Source: CAJXCL01 sp036011265
Lineage (GTDB): Bacteria; Nitrospinota; Nitrospinia; CAJXCL01
Direction: 5' to 3'
Assembly: GCA_036011265.1 (NCBI GenBank)
Contig: DASCNB010000207.1
Span: forward strand, 1-13,779
DNA length: 13,779 bases
Under the pieces are notes generated by a model that had not been told where the DNA came from, did no database searches, and saw only the letters and a list, made by a program, of their open reading frames with translations. Positions within the stretch are counted from its first letter, which is position 1. Every line of letters starts with the position of its first letter. Positions 5,673 through 13,386 of the stretch are shown here, piece by piece. The position numbers and the translations under genes are program-made.

Positions 5673-7607
5673 ATGTCTGAAAAAAAACGGCTTCTTGCTG
5701 CTCTTACCCGAGCAGACAGCATACGTTTTAAAGCCAACAAAAGTGAAGTTTCCGCGATTAAGGAACAATTCGACAAACTCAAAAAAATAAAACAAGACGA
5801 TGCCTTTTTCTGGTGTCTTAATAACAAGCCGGACATTGCCAATACAAGAATAAAAGAATATCCGACAGGACACATCGTATTTTACAACGCAGAGGGAAGA
5901 CGTTTTCTCTTTACTGATCCGGAAGGTCACCCGCTTCACGAGTGTGATTGGAAAAAGGATGAGAAATCCGGGGAAACCTCCCTGGCCTTTGTCCGCATGC
6001 AGATCGACTCAGGACTCTGGTTTGGAATCCAGCCGAAGGTCAAGACTTTTTCAATGGAGGTCAGTTTTAAAAATGAGCCTAATTGGGCAACTATGACTTT
6101 GGATGATGTTAGAAGTCATGCGGCTAAGACATGGGATGTTCCCCTTGCCGATATAAAGCATTTTTATAAGGATGAAAATTTTGTCTCAACAGTGGAAGCC
6201 AAATATGATGTGCATTTAATAAAAGATGGTCTCTATGCCTTGATGGACGGAACATTTGAGGACAAGATATTTATTAGTTATATGCTTTCGGTTAACTGGG
6301 AGAAGCTCGATATCATTCCGGTAGTGGAGCTTTACCAGTCTACTTTACCCGGATGTGGAGCTGCCGCTTTTGAGGTCCTCTGGGGATTGTATGATGATCA
6401 ATCCCGTGAAACCGGTATATCCCCATTACGGTTTCGAGGTTTACCCACTTTCCCATCGCAGCAGGCGTTCAATGTTTTTTCCGCCTATCTCATCCCAAAA
6501 GAACCGGAAGGAGAGAACATGATGGACGTTTTTATGAATTTTCATCGTTCACACGAGATTACGTGGACTCTCAGGCCTGATCCTCCCTGGCGGTATTTCA
6601 GCAGTGAGCATTCAATCTGTTTATCTGTTCAAAACGATTTTCTATATAAAGTAACCGCGCTGAATGACCCGGCAGCATTACCATATATCAACGAAGCAAT
6701 GCCATCGTTGCAACAGCAGTCACAGAAGGAGAAGAAAAAAGGAAGATATGAAGAAGAAGGCTGGCGGCCCTACGCTTCCTGCCAGCGGCATTTGCATGTA
6801 GGGGAAAACTCTATTATGTTGATAGATGATGATGCAAGCAGGGAAATTCCTCTTCTAAAGCTCTGGGGAATCAAACCAAACAGGGAGCCATTGAAACCGC
6901 AAGCCTCGTACCCGTTTAACTGGAGATACTTTTTTAGAGGTTCCCCGCCTGAAGTAGACCCGGTTAATGTGCTTTTAACCGTTCCTTTGTACCCGGAAGG
7001 CGCCTCTGAAATTGAGGAAACTTCACTCCAGCCCATGGTTATTGATCAGATTTTGTATTACATGGAAATGACCGGTGATATGGGTAAACGGCTGGAAAAA
7101 ATAAATAGCACCCTCATACATACCTTTGATACCACAATTTCCGGATGCATTGATTGTAAACGGGAACGAGAATATACTGTATTGTATGGCAGCCCGGAAT
7201 GGGCACAGAAGAACGCGCAACTACTTTGGGATCATGCGGTATCAAAAAAACAACTCAATGCCTTAAAAAAGGTTTCTTTCCTTCCGGAGGAAAAAAATAT
7301 TGACGCGGCTTATCTAAAAAAATACGATATGATTTATAAGTGGATTCCTTTTATCTATCACCTGGATCGGCATGCATGCGCTTGTATGTTAAAATCTATT
7401 AGTAATGCATTGAATCAAAAGGGATTATTGTTCTTAGTTGGTCCGAGGCAGATTTTGGGATTTTTTGATCACTATTCGCTGAAATGCCTTCAAAATGACC
7501 CTATTGCTGAAATGCCATTTTTTAAACAGCACCTCAGGCTGTATCCGGAGACACTTATCAACCCCGAGGTAAATGTGTTTTTTGCGGAAAAGAAGGGTAA
7601 TTCCTAA
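5673..7607 (+). CDS. Large protein of unknown function with a methyltransferase-like C-terminus
   Basis: The 644-residue protein has no signal peptide or membrane segment, so it should be cytoplasmic. Residues 1-45 are a Lys-rich, possibly helical start. Residues 45-300 are rich in beta strands and aromatics and contain LPGCGAAAFEVLWGLYDDQSR (about 226-246) and RPDPPWRYFSSEHS. A linker rich in Gln, Lys and Glu lies near 347-365. CIDC stands near 492-495. The last 95 residues (YDMIYKWIPFIYHLDRHACACMLKSISNALNQKG, then LLFLVGP) look like the second half of a class I SAM-dependent methyltransferase: an acidic strand D-x-I, a helix, then the LK.GG-like turn. I see no clear GxGxG motif I before it, so it may be degenerate. 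I do not recognise the family. It has its own promoter and a ribosome binding site 2 nt before the ATG. It follows the radical SAM and 60-aa genes by 217 bp. Confidence 0.85.
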   Translation: MSEKKRLLAALTRADSIRFKANKSEVSAIKEQFDKLKKIKQDDAFFWCLNNKPDIANTRIKEYPTGHIVFYNAEGRRFLFTDPEGHPLHECDWKKDEKSGETSLAFVRMQIDSGLWFGIQPKVKTFSMEVSFKNEPNWATMTLDDVRSHAAKTWDVPLADIKHFYKDENFVSTVEAKYDVHLIKDGLYALMDGTFEDKIFISYMLSVNWEKLDIIPVVELYQSTLPGCGAAAFEVLWGLYDDQSRETGISPLRFRGLPTFPSQQAFNVFSAYLIPKEPEGENMMDVFMNFHRSHEITWTLRPDPPWRYFSSEHSICLSVQNDFLYKVTALNDPAALPYINEAMPSLQQQSQKEKKKGRYEEEGWRPYASCQRHLHVGENSIMLIDDDASREIPLLKLWGIKPNREPLKPQASYPFNWRYFFRGSPPEVDPVNVLLTVPLYPEGASEIEETSLQPMVIDQILYYMEMTGDMGKRLEKINSTLIHTFDTTISGCIDCKREREYTVLYGSPEWAQKNAQLLWDHAVSKKQLNALKKVSFLPEEKNIDAAYLKKYDMIYKWIPFIYHLDRHACACMLKSISNALNQKGLLFLVGPRQILGFFDHYSLKCLQNDPIAEMPFFKQHLRLYPETLINPEVNVFFAEKKGNS

Positions 7608-7717
7608 TAGAAGGAGGAAAAGAGTTATTTATAATTTTCCCCAAACCAGGTTTTAATTTAGAAACTTTATTAGTCGCTTTTTTGTCTAAATGTAGTATAG
7701 GAATTTTGATTCTAAAC

Positions 7718-7796
7718 ATGATTACTCAGATTTGATTAGGATTAAGCTGATTCAATTAAAAAATCTATGTAATCTGAACATAATCTGTGTAATCAT
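7718..7796. repeat. 79-bp palindromic repeat element (GATTACACAGATT type)
   Basis: The terminal arms atgattactcagatt (7718-7732) and aatctgtgtaatcat (7782-7796) are inverted copies with one mismatch in 15. Inside, aatctatgtaatc is a near-direct copy of aatctgtgtaatc. It lies in the 263-bp gap 7608-7870. The same gap begins with an orphan AAGGAGG (7611-7617) that has no ATG, GTG or TTG at proper distance. I see no gene in the gap. Confidence 0.65.
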
Positions 7797-7870
7797 TTAG
7801 TGTGAATGAAACGAACACCTAATCTTGAAAAAGAGTAAAATTATCAACCTTTAATTAAAAAGGAGGGGAT

Positions 7871-8386
7871 ATGAAGAGTTTTAAAAAGAATTATTTTTAT
7901 ATTGTTATTTTACTAATTTTAGCAATATTTGCTTTTGCTCCGTTTATAAGCCAGACAAAGGCCGCTTCAAGTGATCAGGAACTTGCTGCCATAAAAAAGC
8001 AGTTCGGATCAGTACTTAAACTGAGAGGCCCCGCTGCGGATGAAATCAATGCTATTGCAAATCTTCTTACGCCCGGGAGTGGAATGATGGCCATTGACAG
8101 AACGCATGCGAGCGGCGAGTTCTGCATGCTGGAACCAACAACAGGGAAATATATGGTTCATTTTTCAAAAACACCTGAGAAAACCACTGAAGATATCTTA
8201 TATTTTATTAACCCTGAAAACTTGAAGCAAAATGGACTTAAGGTGAAAAGTTTGCCTGCGCTTCCAACCACGCTTGGCAAAATGAAGCCATTTCAGTGGT
8301 ACTATTATGATGGAAAAGGTCATGAACCTCACCATGGGGGTAGAGTCGGCAGAGAGTTTATTGTAATGGCAATTGATGTAAAATAA
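7871..8386 (+). CDS. Exported protein of unknown function with HEPHH motif
   Basis: The 171-residue product starts with a clear Sec signal: MKSFKKN, a hydrophobic core YFYIVILLILAIFAFAPFI, and a probable cleavage after TKAA (about residue 32). The mature domain (about 140 residues) has a helical start (QELAAIKKQFGSVLKL), then TPGSGMMAIDRTHASGEFCMLEPTTGKYMVHF, a loop, and a C-terminal FQWYYYDGKGHEPHHGGRVGREFIVMAID. The His cluster (151, 154, 155) plus Glu152 could bind a metal; there is one cysteine (85) and no CxxCH haem site. I do not recognise the family. The ribosome binding site AAGGAGGGG (7859-7867) ends 3 nt before the ATG. It heads a compact group with the SCO1-like gene (51-bp gap) and the TPR gene (61-bp gap), all exported, which suggests a shared envelope task. 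Confidence 0.82.
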   Translation: MKSFKKNYFYIVILLILAIFAFAPFISQTKAASSDQELAAIKKQFGSVLKLRGPAADEINAIANLLTPGSGMMAIDRTHASGEFCMLEPTTGKYMVHFSKTPEKTTEDILYFINPENLKQNGLKVKSLPALPTTLGKMKPFQWYYYDGKGHEPHHGGRVGREFIVMAIDVK

Positions 8387-8437
8387 ACAGACAATTTTTT
8401 ACTCATGCATATCTATCGCGAGAGGAGGTGAAGGAAC

Positions 8438-9028
8438 ATGTTATATCGCATCATAGCATCAGCAGTCTTTATGGTCTTGATTCCCATGATACTTATGGCC
8501 CATGACGGACCCAAACACAAAGAAGAAGCAAAATCTTCTGAGGCTAAACATATTAGTGGTGTTATTATGAAATATCTGGAACAAGGCGATAAGGCCCCTG
8601 ACTTTTCACTAATAAATCAGGACGGCAAAGAGTTGAGCATGGTACAACTGAAAGGGAGTCCTGTAATTTTTACTGTCATTTATACTGCTTGCCCTGACGC
8701 ATGTTCATTGGTTCTCTACAACCGGGACAAGATTCAAAAAAAATTGGAGGATTCGATTGGTGAGGGAGCTACATTCCTGGGAGTTACGGTAGACCCTATG
8801 AACGATACTCCGGAAGTTCTGAAAGAGTATATAACAAAACTCGCTCTGAACCCTGAGAAACTTCATTTTCTGACAGGAAGCACTGAAACAATTAGGAAGG
8901 TATTAAATGATTACAGAATCAGACTCAGGGTAGACGCCGAGAAAGGCACAATAGTTGGTCATAGCGTTATGGCCTATGCCATAGACGCTGATGGTATAGT
9001 GCAAAAGGCTGTTGAGTTTGCCCAATGA
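8438..9028 (+). CDS. SCO1/SenC/PrrC family protein (exported thioredoxin-like, copper-binding)
   Basis: The 196-residue protein has an N-terminal signal or anchor (MLYRIIASAVFMVLIPMILMA), then a His- and Lys-rich stretch AHDGPKHKEEAKSSEAKH (21-38). The thioredoxin-fold domain starts with GDKAPDFSLINQDGKEL (50-66). The copper and redox motif C85-P-D-A-C89 has the CxxxC spacing typical of SCO proteins, and H175 in VGHSVMAYAIDADG matches the conserved third copper ligand. GVTVDPMNDTPEVL (115-128) is the usual family strand. SCO proteins deliver copper to, or reduce cysteines of, the CuA site of cytochrome oxidase, and some serve other copper enzymes such as nitrous oxide reductase. No oxidase gene is visible here, so the client is unknown. 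A strong ribosome binding site GAGGAGGT (8422-8429) precedes the ATG by 8 nt. Confidence 0.92.
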   Translation: MLYRIIASAVFMVLIPMILMAHDGPKHKEEAKSSEAKHISGVIMKYLEQGDKAPDFSLINQDGKELSMVQLKGSPVIFTVIYTACPDACSLVLYNRDKIQKKLEDSIGEGATFLGVTVDPMNDTPEVLKEYITKLALNPEKLHFLTGSTETIRKVLNDYRIRLRVDAEKGTIVGHSVMAYAIDADGIVQKAVEFAQ

Positions 9029-9089
9029 GGCTAATTTTTATAAATCTTTTTAATCAAATTATTTAACAGTAATAAAAAGGAGGCATGTT

Positions 9090-9461
9090 ATGAAAAGGTT
9101 TTTTAAATTTAGTGTGGTGGTTTTTGTTTCAATGATGTTTATGGCGATGACAGTCAACTTTGGCCAGGCTGCTGAGAAGGCATTAGCCGCTCCATCTGGT
9201 TCGGCCGGCGCGGCAAAGAATGCTGAAGGTATTTCGCACTACGATCAGGGACACTGGGATGTTGCCGCAAAGTACTTCATGGAGGCAGTCAAGGCCGATC
9301 CAAAACTGGCAGAGGCGCATTACAATCTCGCGCTCTCTTTACATAATCAAAACAATCACAAAGACGCTACCAAGCATTTTGGCCACGCACTTAAGCTTGC
9401 GCCTAAAAAACCAGGCATTGCAAATTCAGGAGTTCTAAAAGGCCATTTAGGGATGAAATAG
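9090..9461 (+). CDS. Exported small tetratricopeptide repeat protein
   Basis: The 123-residue product has a Sec signal (MKRFFKFSVVVFVSMMFMAMTVNFGQAA, cleavage about residue 28), then a short Ala/Ser/Gly linker and two TPR units. The first runs about 44-77 (NAEGISHYDQGHWDVAAKYF, then MEAVKADPKL). The second runs about 78-111 (YNLALSLHNQNNHKDATKHF, then GHALKLAPKK). Spacing of Ala, Tyr, Gly and Pro fits the TPR consensus. Such short exported TPR proteins act as docking platforms in the periplasm. It follows the SCO1-like gene by 61 bp with ribosome binding site AAAAGGAGG (9075-9083), and is probably the last gene of the 7871-9461 group. Confidence 0.88.
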   Translation: MKRFFKFSVVVFVSMMFMAMTVNFGQAAEKALAAPSGSAGAAKNAEGISHYDQGHWDVAAKYFMEAVKADPKLAEAHYNLALSLHNQNNHKDATKHFGHALKLAPKKPGIANSGVLKGHLGMK

Positions 9462-9531
9462 TATTGTAGATTGATAGGATAGGAAATCCTGCAGTAAGCC
9501 CACTTGAAAGTGTTTAATGAGCGCTTTCTCG

Positions 9532-9679
9532 GCAGCTTGCTGCGGGGAGTTTAAATTAGCTTCGCAGATTCGCCCATAGAAGAGTATCTGCGATGACTTG
9601 GATTCCAATCAATACTGAAACTTGTTTTTTGAGATTCTTCGCTTTGCTCAGAATGACAGGTGAAGGGCTCAGAATGACA
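9532..9679. repeat. Cluster of dispersed palindromic and direct repeats
   Basis: This takes up much of the 349-bp gap 9462-9810. It holds a small hairpin gcag-cttg-ctgc (9532-9543), an 8-bp inverted repeat tcgcagat/atctgcga (9562-9569 and 9586-9593), and the direct repeat gctcagaatgaca twice (9646-9658, 9667-9679). The latter sits in a gagattcttcgctttgctc context. This gattcttcgc...ctcagaatgac family is widely scattered in bacterial genomes. Open frames here encode the tell-tale VILSKAKNLKK string that arises by translating such repeats, so I call no gene. Confidence 0.65.
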
Positions 9680-9727
9680 ATTTGCTTCATTATTGGTATT
9701 TCACAACTGCCTCTCTTTTGCATCGCC

Positions 9728-9756
9728 TTGATGAACCTCTTTACTTCTGATACACT
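9728..9756 (+). promoter_or_regulatory. Possible promoter of the SEC-C/TPR protein gene
   Basis: TTGATG (9728-9733) and TACACT (9751-9756), 17 bp apart, each match the sigma-70 consensus at four of six positions. The predicted start near 9763 leaves a leader of about 48 nt containing the ribosome binding site AGGAGA (9799-9804). It is a weak match in AT-rich DNA. Confidence 0.3.
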
Positions 9757-9810
9757 AATAAAAAAATTAAAAAATCTGTAGAATATCACTAAGAAATCAG
9801 GAGAATTATT

Positions 9811-12207
9811 ATGCTAAACACCGATGCACCCATATCTCAAATCAACATAAAAGATCCTTTCATGGCCCAATTGGCTTTAAATCAAATCATAAATTTATCT
9901 GAACTTGATTCATCAAAGGCTGAACAGACTGCGGCTCAATTGTTCAATGATGTTTCCATTAAGTATCTTCTGGATAATTCTGATGAAGTTTTCTTGAGTT
10001 CTCTTTTTCATGAGTTGCCTGAAAAAGTATTTTTGAATAACCTTAATGCGCTGACACTTAGATGGCCAGGTTGGACAGATGGTGTGGCTTGCTGGTCGGC
10101 CCCTGTGATTGCACAGCTCAATCCTGAAGAGGCATATAAACTGTTTTCAGCATACCTCGAATTAAATTCCGACCCGTTTAAAGATTCAAACAAATTCTTT
10201 GGAATGGTTGAAAGCCTGCAATATTTACAAGAGGAACATTCTAAGAATATTTCTAATAAATTGATTAACTCATATTTAAGTCTTCCCGAAGAGGGAAAAT
10301 TATTTTTTGGAATAACAATAATAGAGCTGGCCTGGAAAAATAACTATCCTGAGTTTAACGATCTGCTGCGACAGCTTATTATGAGCTCTTCCAGAGTTCC
10401 AGAAGTCCAATTTATGCAGGATTTAACTTCATTATCTCATCTTTTTGTTGGCTCCGGCGCCGATTACAACTTTATAATTGATCATTGTGATGGTTTCTCA
10501 AAACAAAAATACGCTTCAATTTCTTTATTTTTCAAAGAATCCAGCCCCTTAAAGGATATTGATAGCGCCATAGAATCTTTTAAAAGAGATGACTTCAAAA
10601 AGATGGAACAATTGTTTAAAGAAAACCGGGACGCAATATCTAGCTCGAAGTTAAGGGACTTATTGGAAAATTTGCTTAACGATAAAAAAATTGCAGACAG
10701 TCTTGATCAAAAGAAAAAAACATTTTTTTATTCCTTAATCCTGGGATGCCTGATTGCTTCTTTACGAACAGATAAAATAGTTTTGGAAAATTTATCTCTG
10801 GAGCAAATAGTGGAAATCATTTCAGCAGATATTGAAGAAATTCAATCCTTCAATGATTTCGTGGCCTTTTTAAAGGGGAGTAATAAAGAGGATGTGGTCC
10901 GGCTTTTGATTGAAGCTCTTAATCGCAATTTAAAAAATTATGGAGGAAGCCACACAATAACCGCAATGGGTGAACTTGGATATGATGAATTTCTGGAGCC
11001 TATAACCAATGCATTGTTTGAAGATAGTGATTTTATTTTTTTGGCCGCTGAAAAGGCCCTGTTAGGCTATGGAGATAAGGCCATAGATTGTATAAAAGGA
11101 AATTTTAAAAGTATAAAGACGGAGGCTCGTGCGTCAGCATTATCTGTAATAAAAAAAATAGGGGGGACCAAAGCAACGCAATTCTTGGATGATTTTTTTG
11201 AAGACCTGTGGCGACAAGATAAGGAAAAGCTGCTTGGCGCTATTGAATCTATCCCGGATGAACGTTTTATTAAACGATTGGAGCCATTTACAAATAAGGG
11301 TCAATCGATGATTGACTATACCTATATCGTACTCAACAGACTGTTTCAACGAGAAACCCCTGAAATTGAGGCATTGACAGAGAAACTCTTTCAGCAGGCC
11401 GAAGAGGCGCAGAAAGAAGGGGAAGCCAACGAACAGGGTCAGATGGAGGACAGGGTAAGGTCCTATCTGGATTTAACCCTGAAGTGCAAAAGTTGTGCGG
11501 ATCAGTGCGTCTATAGGGTAAAGGAAATAGTAGTCAGCCACATTAAAAATAGCAAACCTTTTATTCTAGATGAGATCGAATGTGTGAATTGCAATAAGTT
11601 GTCAGAATTTGAGCTGACCCCTCAAGGTTATAACGTACTTACGGGGGAAATTACGCGTTTTCAGATGCTTTCCGCGGATAAAGATAGCAAGGAAGCGATC
11701 AAAAAAAGCCCTATCAAATTTATGAGCATTAATGTTGAAGATAAAGAAATGGGATTGGAAGAAGGGATACAGGCCATTTTAAAAGCAATAGCAAAAGATC
11801 CCACAAATCCGGAAAATCATATTAGTTTGGCTTATATCTATCATAATATTAAACGATATTCCAAGGCGGAAAAGTATTATAAAAAGGCTGTTGAATTTGA
11901 TCCGTATTTTGTAGAACCATACTACTTTCTTGCGATGATTGCCGACAAACGAGAGGATCATGAAGAAGCTTTCGACTGGATAAAAAAAGGGAGCAACTAT
12001 ATTGAAAAGGCAAAGTACCGGCAGGATTTTGAAATAGAAAAAGCTGAATTTGGCAAAATTTATACTGATTTATATAATGATTTAATCAGGAAAACAAGGA
12101 TGGAAATACCTTTGCTGCATCCCGGCGCATTCAGAGACAAAACAAGTAGGAACGACCCGTGTCCGTGCGGCAGCGGGAAAAAATACAAAAAATGTTGCAT
12201 GAAATGA
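9811..12207 (+). CDS. HEAT-like/zinc-ribbon/TPR protein with C-terminal SEC-C motif
   Basis: The 798-residue cytoplasmic protein has no signal or membrane segment. The N-terminal 540 residues are alpha-helical. The clearest HEAT-like units are about 380-460 (ITAMGELGYDEFLEPITNAL, then AAEKALLGYGDKAIDCI, then ALSVIKKIGGTKATQFLDDF). Around 559-594, CKSCADQC and CVNC give two cysteine pairs that could form a zinc ribbon. Two TPR units follow at about 650-725 (GIQAILKAIAKDPTNPENHI, then YSKAEKYYKKAVEFDPYF). The last 20 residues are RNDPCPCGSGKKYKKCC, a textbook SEC-C zinc motif as in the SecA tail, which binds SecB and ribosomes. SEC-C is also found on many unrelated proteins, so function is open; a protein-interaction or chaperone-like role is an inference. 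The start follows AGGAGA at 6-nt spacing. It stands alone: repeats lie on the 5' side and a convergent gene on the 3' side. Confidence 0.88.
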   Translation: MLNTDAPISQINIKDPFMAQLALNQIINLSELDSSKAEQTAAQLFNDVSIKYLLDNSDEVFLSSLFHELPEKVFLNNLNALTLRWPGWTDGVACWSAPVIAQLNPEEAYKLFSAYLELNSDPFKDSNKFFGMVESLQYLQEEHSKNISNKLINSYLSLPEEGKLFFGITIIELAWKNNYPEFNDLLRQLIMSSSRVPEVQFMQDLTSLSHLFVGSGADYNFIIDHCDGFSKQKYASISLFFKESSPLKDIDSAIESFKRDDFKKMEQLFKENRDAISSSKLRDLLENLLNDKKIADSLDQKKKTFFYSLILGCLIASLRTDKIVLENLSLEQIVEIISADIEEIQSFNDFVAFLKGSNKEDVVRLLIEALNRNLKNYGGSHTITAMGELGYDEFLEPITNALFEDSDFIFLAAEKALLGYGDKAIDCIKGNFKSIKTEARASALSVIKKIGGTKATQFLDDFFEDLWRQDKEKLLGAIESIPDERFIKRLEPFTNKGQSMIDYTYIVLNRLFQRETPEIEALTEKLFQQAEEAQKEGEANEQGQMEDRVRSYLDLTLKCKSCADQCVYRVKEIVVSHIKNSKPFILDEIECVNCNKLSEFELTPQGYNVLTGEITRFQMLSADKDSKEAIKKSPIKFMSINVEDKEMGLEEGIQAILKAIAKDPTNPENHISLAYIYHNIKRYSKAEKYYKKAVEFDPYFVEPYYFLAMIADKREDHEEAFDWIKKGSNYIEKAKYRQDFEIEKAEFGKIYTDLYNDLIRKTRMEIPLLHPGAFRDKTSRNDPCPCGSGKKYKKCCMK

Positions 12208-12422
12208 GGAAGTTTTTTTATCTTTTAATCCAGAAATTCTCGAAGAAATCGTAAAGCAAAATTATTCTTTTTAGCCTCTAGATTACCTCTAGATAACTTC
12301 AAGATTTATTTAACCAATAAGCCTCAAAGATACGAAAAGATTATGGAGAAAATCCTTTTCTTCTTTCCTTTGTGTCCTGGTGACTTTGTGGCAAATTTTT
12401 CCCAGTTGCTGCTCTATAATGT

Positions 12423-13226
12423 TTAGAAGAAATATTCTTTGTATTGGCCGTTAATAAGTTTTTTAGCTTCTTTGATATCCTGCTGAACTTTTTTGTTAGC
12501 CCGGGATTCAGAGTGTTTGTTATGTTCACCGGGATGCAAAAAATCTATAATATCTTTAGTTTTAAAGTCTTCTGTATACTTTAGATCATACGCTATTAAA
12601 TAATTTTTCCAGTCTTCAAACCGTTTTCTTTTTTGAATAATATCGAGATTCTTATAAATTCTTTCTTTGATAAGTTTTCTCAGTTCTTCCGTTTTATTGG
12701 ATCTTCTTTCAGTTCTCACAATTTTTTCAACCTTGTCTTTGATCTTGTCTAAAGGAGCAGTAACATCTATTAAAACTTCAATCCCATACTTGTGCGAAAC
12801 CAGCCATTCTTGATTCCATAGTTTTCTAACCTCAGGATCATTAACGAAATAATGAAAAACAGATGTATTCGTTAGTTTAAAGCAGTTATCAATATTTAGA
12901 TATTTTCCCGGCATATCATTAGCTTGTCTTGAAGGATCCAGAGGATATTCCAAACCAAAAGGATTAAATAAAAGTTTGTTTCGAGGGTAGGTTCTACCAT
13001 GTGTTCGTATATACCAGCTTTCTACAGCTTCATTTTTATTTTTGGGTGGATCGTAAACGGGTTCTAGCCAGTAATTTTTTTTCTTTTGATACTGTTCATA
13101 GGCTTTTTTATACTCTTTATTTCTTCTTATAAACTCCCACAAATATTCATTTAAACTTAAATCGTCCATGTACTCATATTTTCCCATGATTTCATCTCTG
13201 TCTTTTTTTTCGTTCCTGTTGTCCAT
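12423..13226 (-). CDS. Hypothetical Lys-rich protein with DUF6499-like N-terminus
   Basis: This 267-residue protein is the only convincing minus-strand gene in the window. Near its N-terminus YEYMDDLSLNEYLWEFIRRN and then KEYKKAYEQY (17-46) resemble DUF6499, whose W-x-x-L...WEFlRRNp.Y pattern opens proteins often labelled transcriptional regulators in mobile elements. The match is from memory. The middle has RTYPRNKLLFNPFGLEYPLDP (about 78-98) and LIDVTAPLDKIKDKVEKIV (about 152-170). The C-terminus is helical and strongly Lys/Glu-rich. The ATG at 13226 has GGAG directly adjacent, too close to serve well; the ATG at 13187 (MGKYEYMDD) is an alternative that begins just before the conserved part. 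High Lys/Asn/Ile content, opposite strand and the adjacent inverted-repeat element suggest acquired DNA. It converges with the SEC-C gene; the 215-bp gap holds only a tandem 11-bp repeat at 12275-12296. Confidence 0.75.
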   Translation of the reverse strand: MDNRNEKKDRDEIMGKYEYMDDLSLNEYLWEFIRRNKEYKKAYEQYQKKKNYWLEPVYDPPKNKNEAVESWYIRTHGRTYPRNKLLFNPFGLEYPLDPSRQANDMPGKYLNIDNCFKLTNTSVFHYFVNDPEVRKLWNQEWLVSHKYGIEVLIDVTAPLDKIKDKVEKIVRTERRSNKTEELRKLIKERIYKNLDIIQKRKRFEDWKNYLIAYDLKYTEDFKTKDIIDFLHPGEHNKHSESRANKKVQQDIKEAKKLINGQYKEYFF

Positions 13227-13386
13227 CTCCGTATATTAACACATGGTTTAACAAATTAATTCCTGAAAATACTGTGACCATAAGTTTGTCCTGAAAGGTT
13301 GGAAAAGATTTTTCAGCAGTACCGAGAAACAATGGCACAATTTTTTTGTGTTGCTTCCATCAGGGCTAATCCTCCATTACTCATAC

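Noticed and set aside
5622..5939. Minus-strand frame of 105 codons over the start of the 644-aa gene
   Set aside because: It overlaps the promoter and N-terminus of a better-supported plus gene; Phe-rich shadow frame without a ribosome binding site.
9556..9789. Minus-strand frame of 77 codons, and the opposite frame 9593-9781
   Set aside because: Its protein contains VILSPSPVILSKAKNLKK, the typical translation of dispersed gctcagaatgaca repeats; no ribosome binding site, and it lies wholly in repeat DNA.
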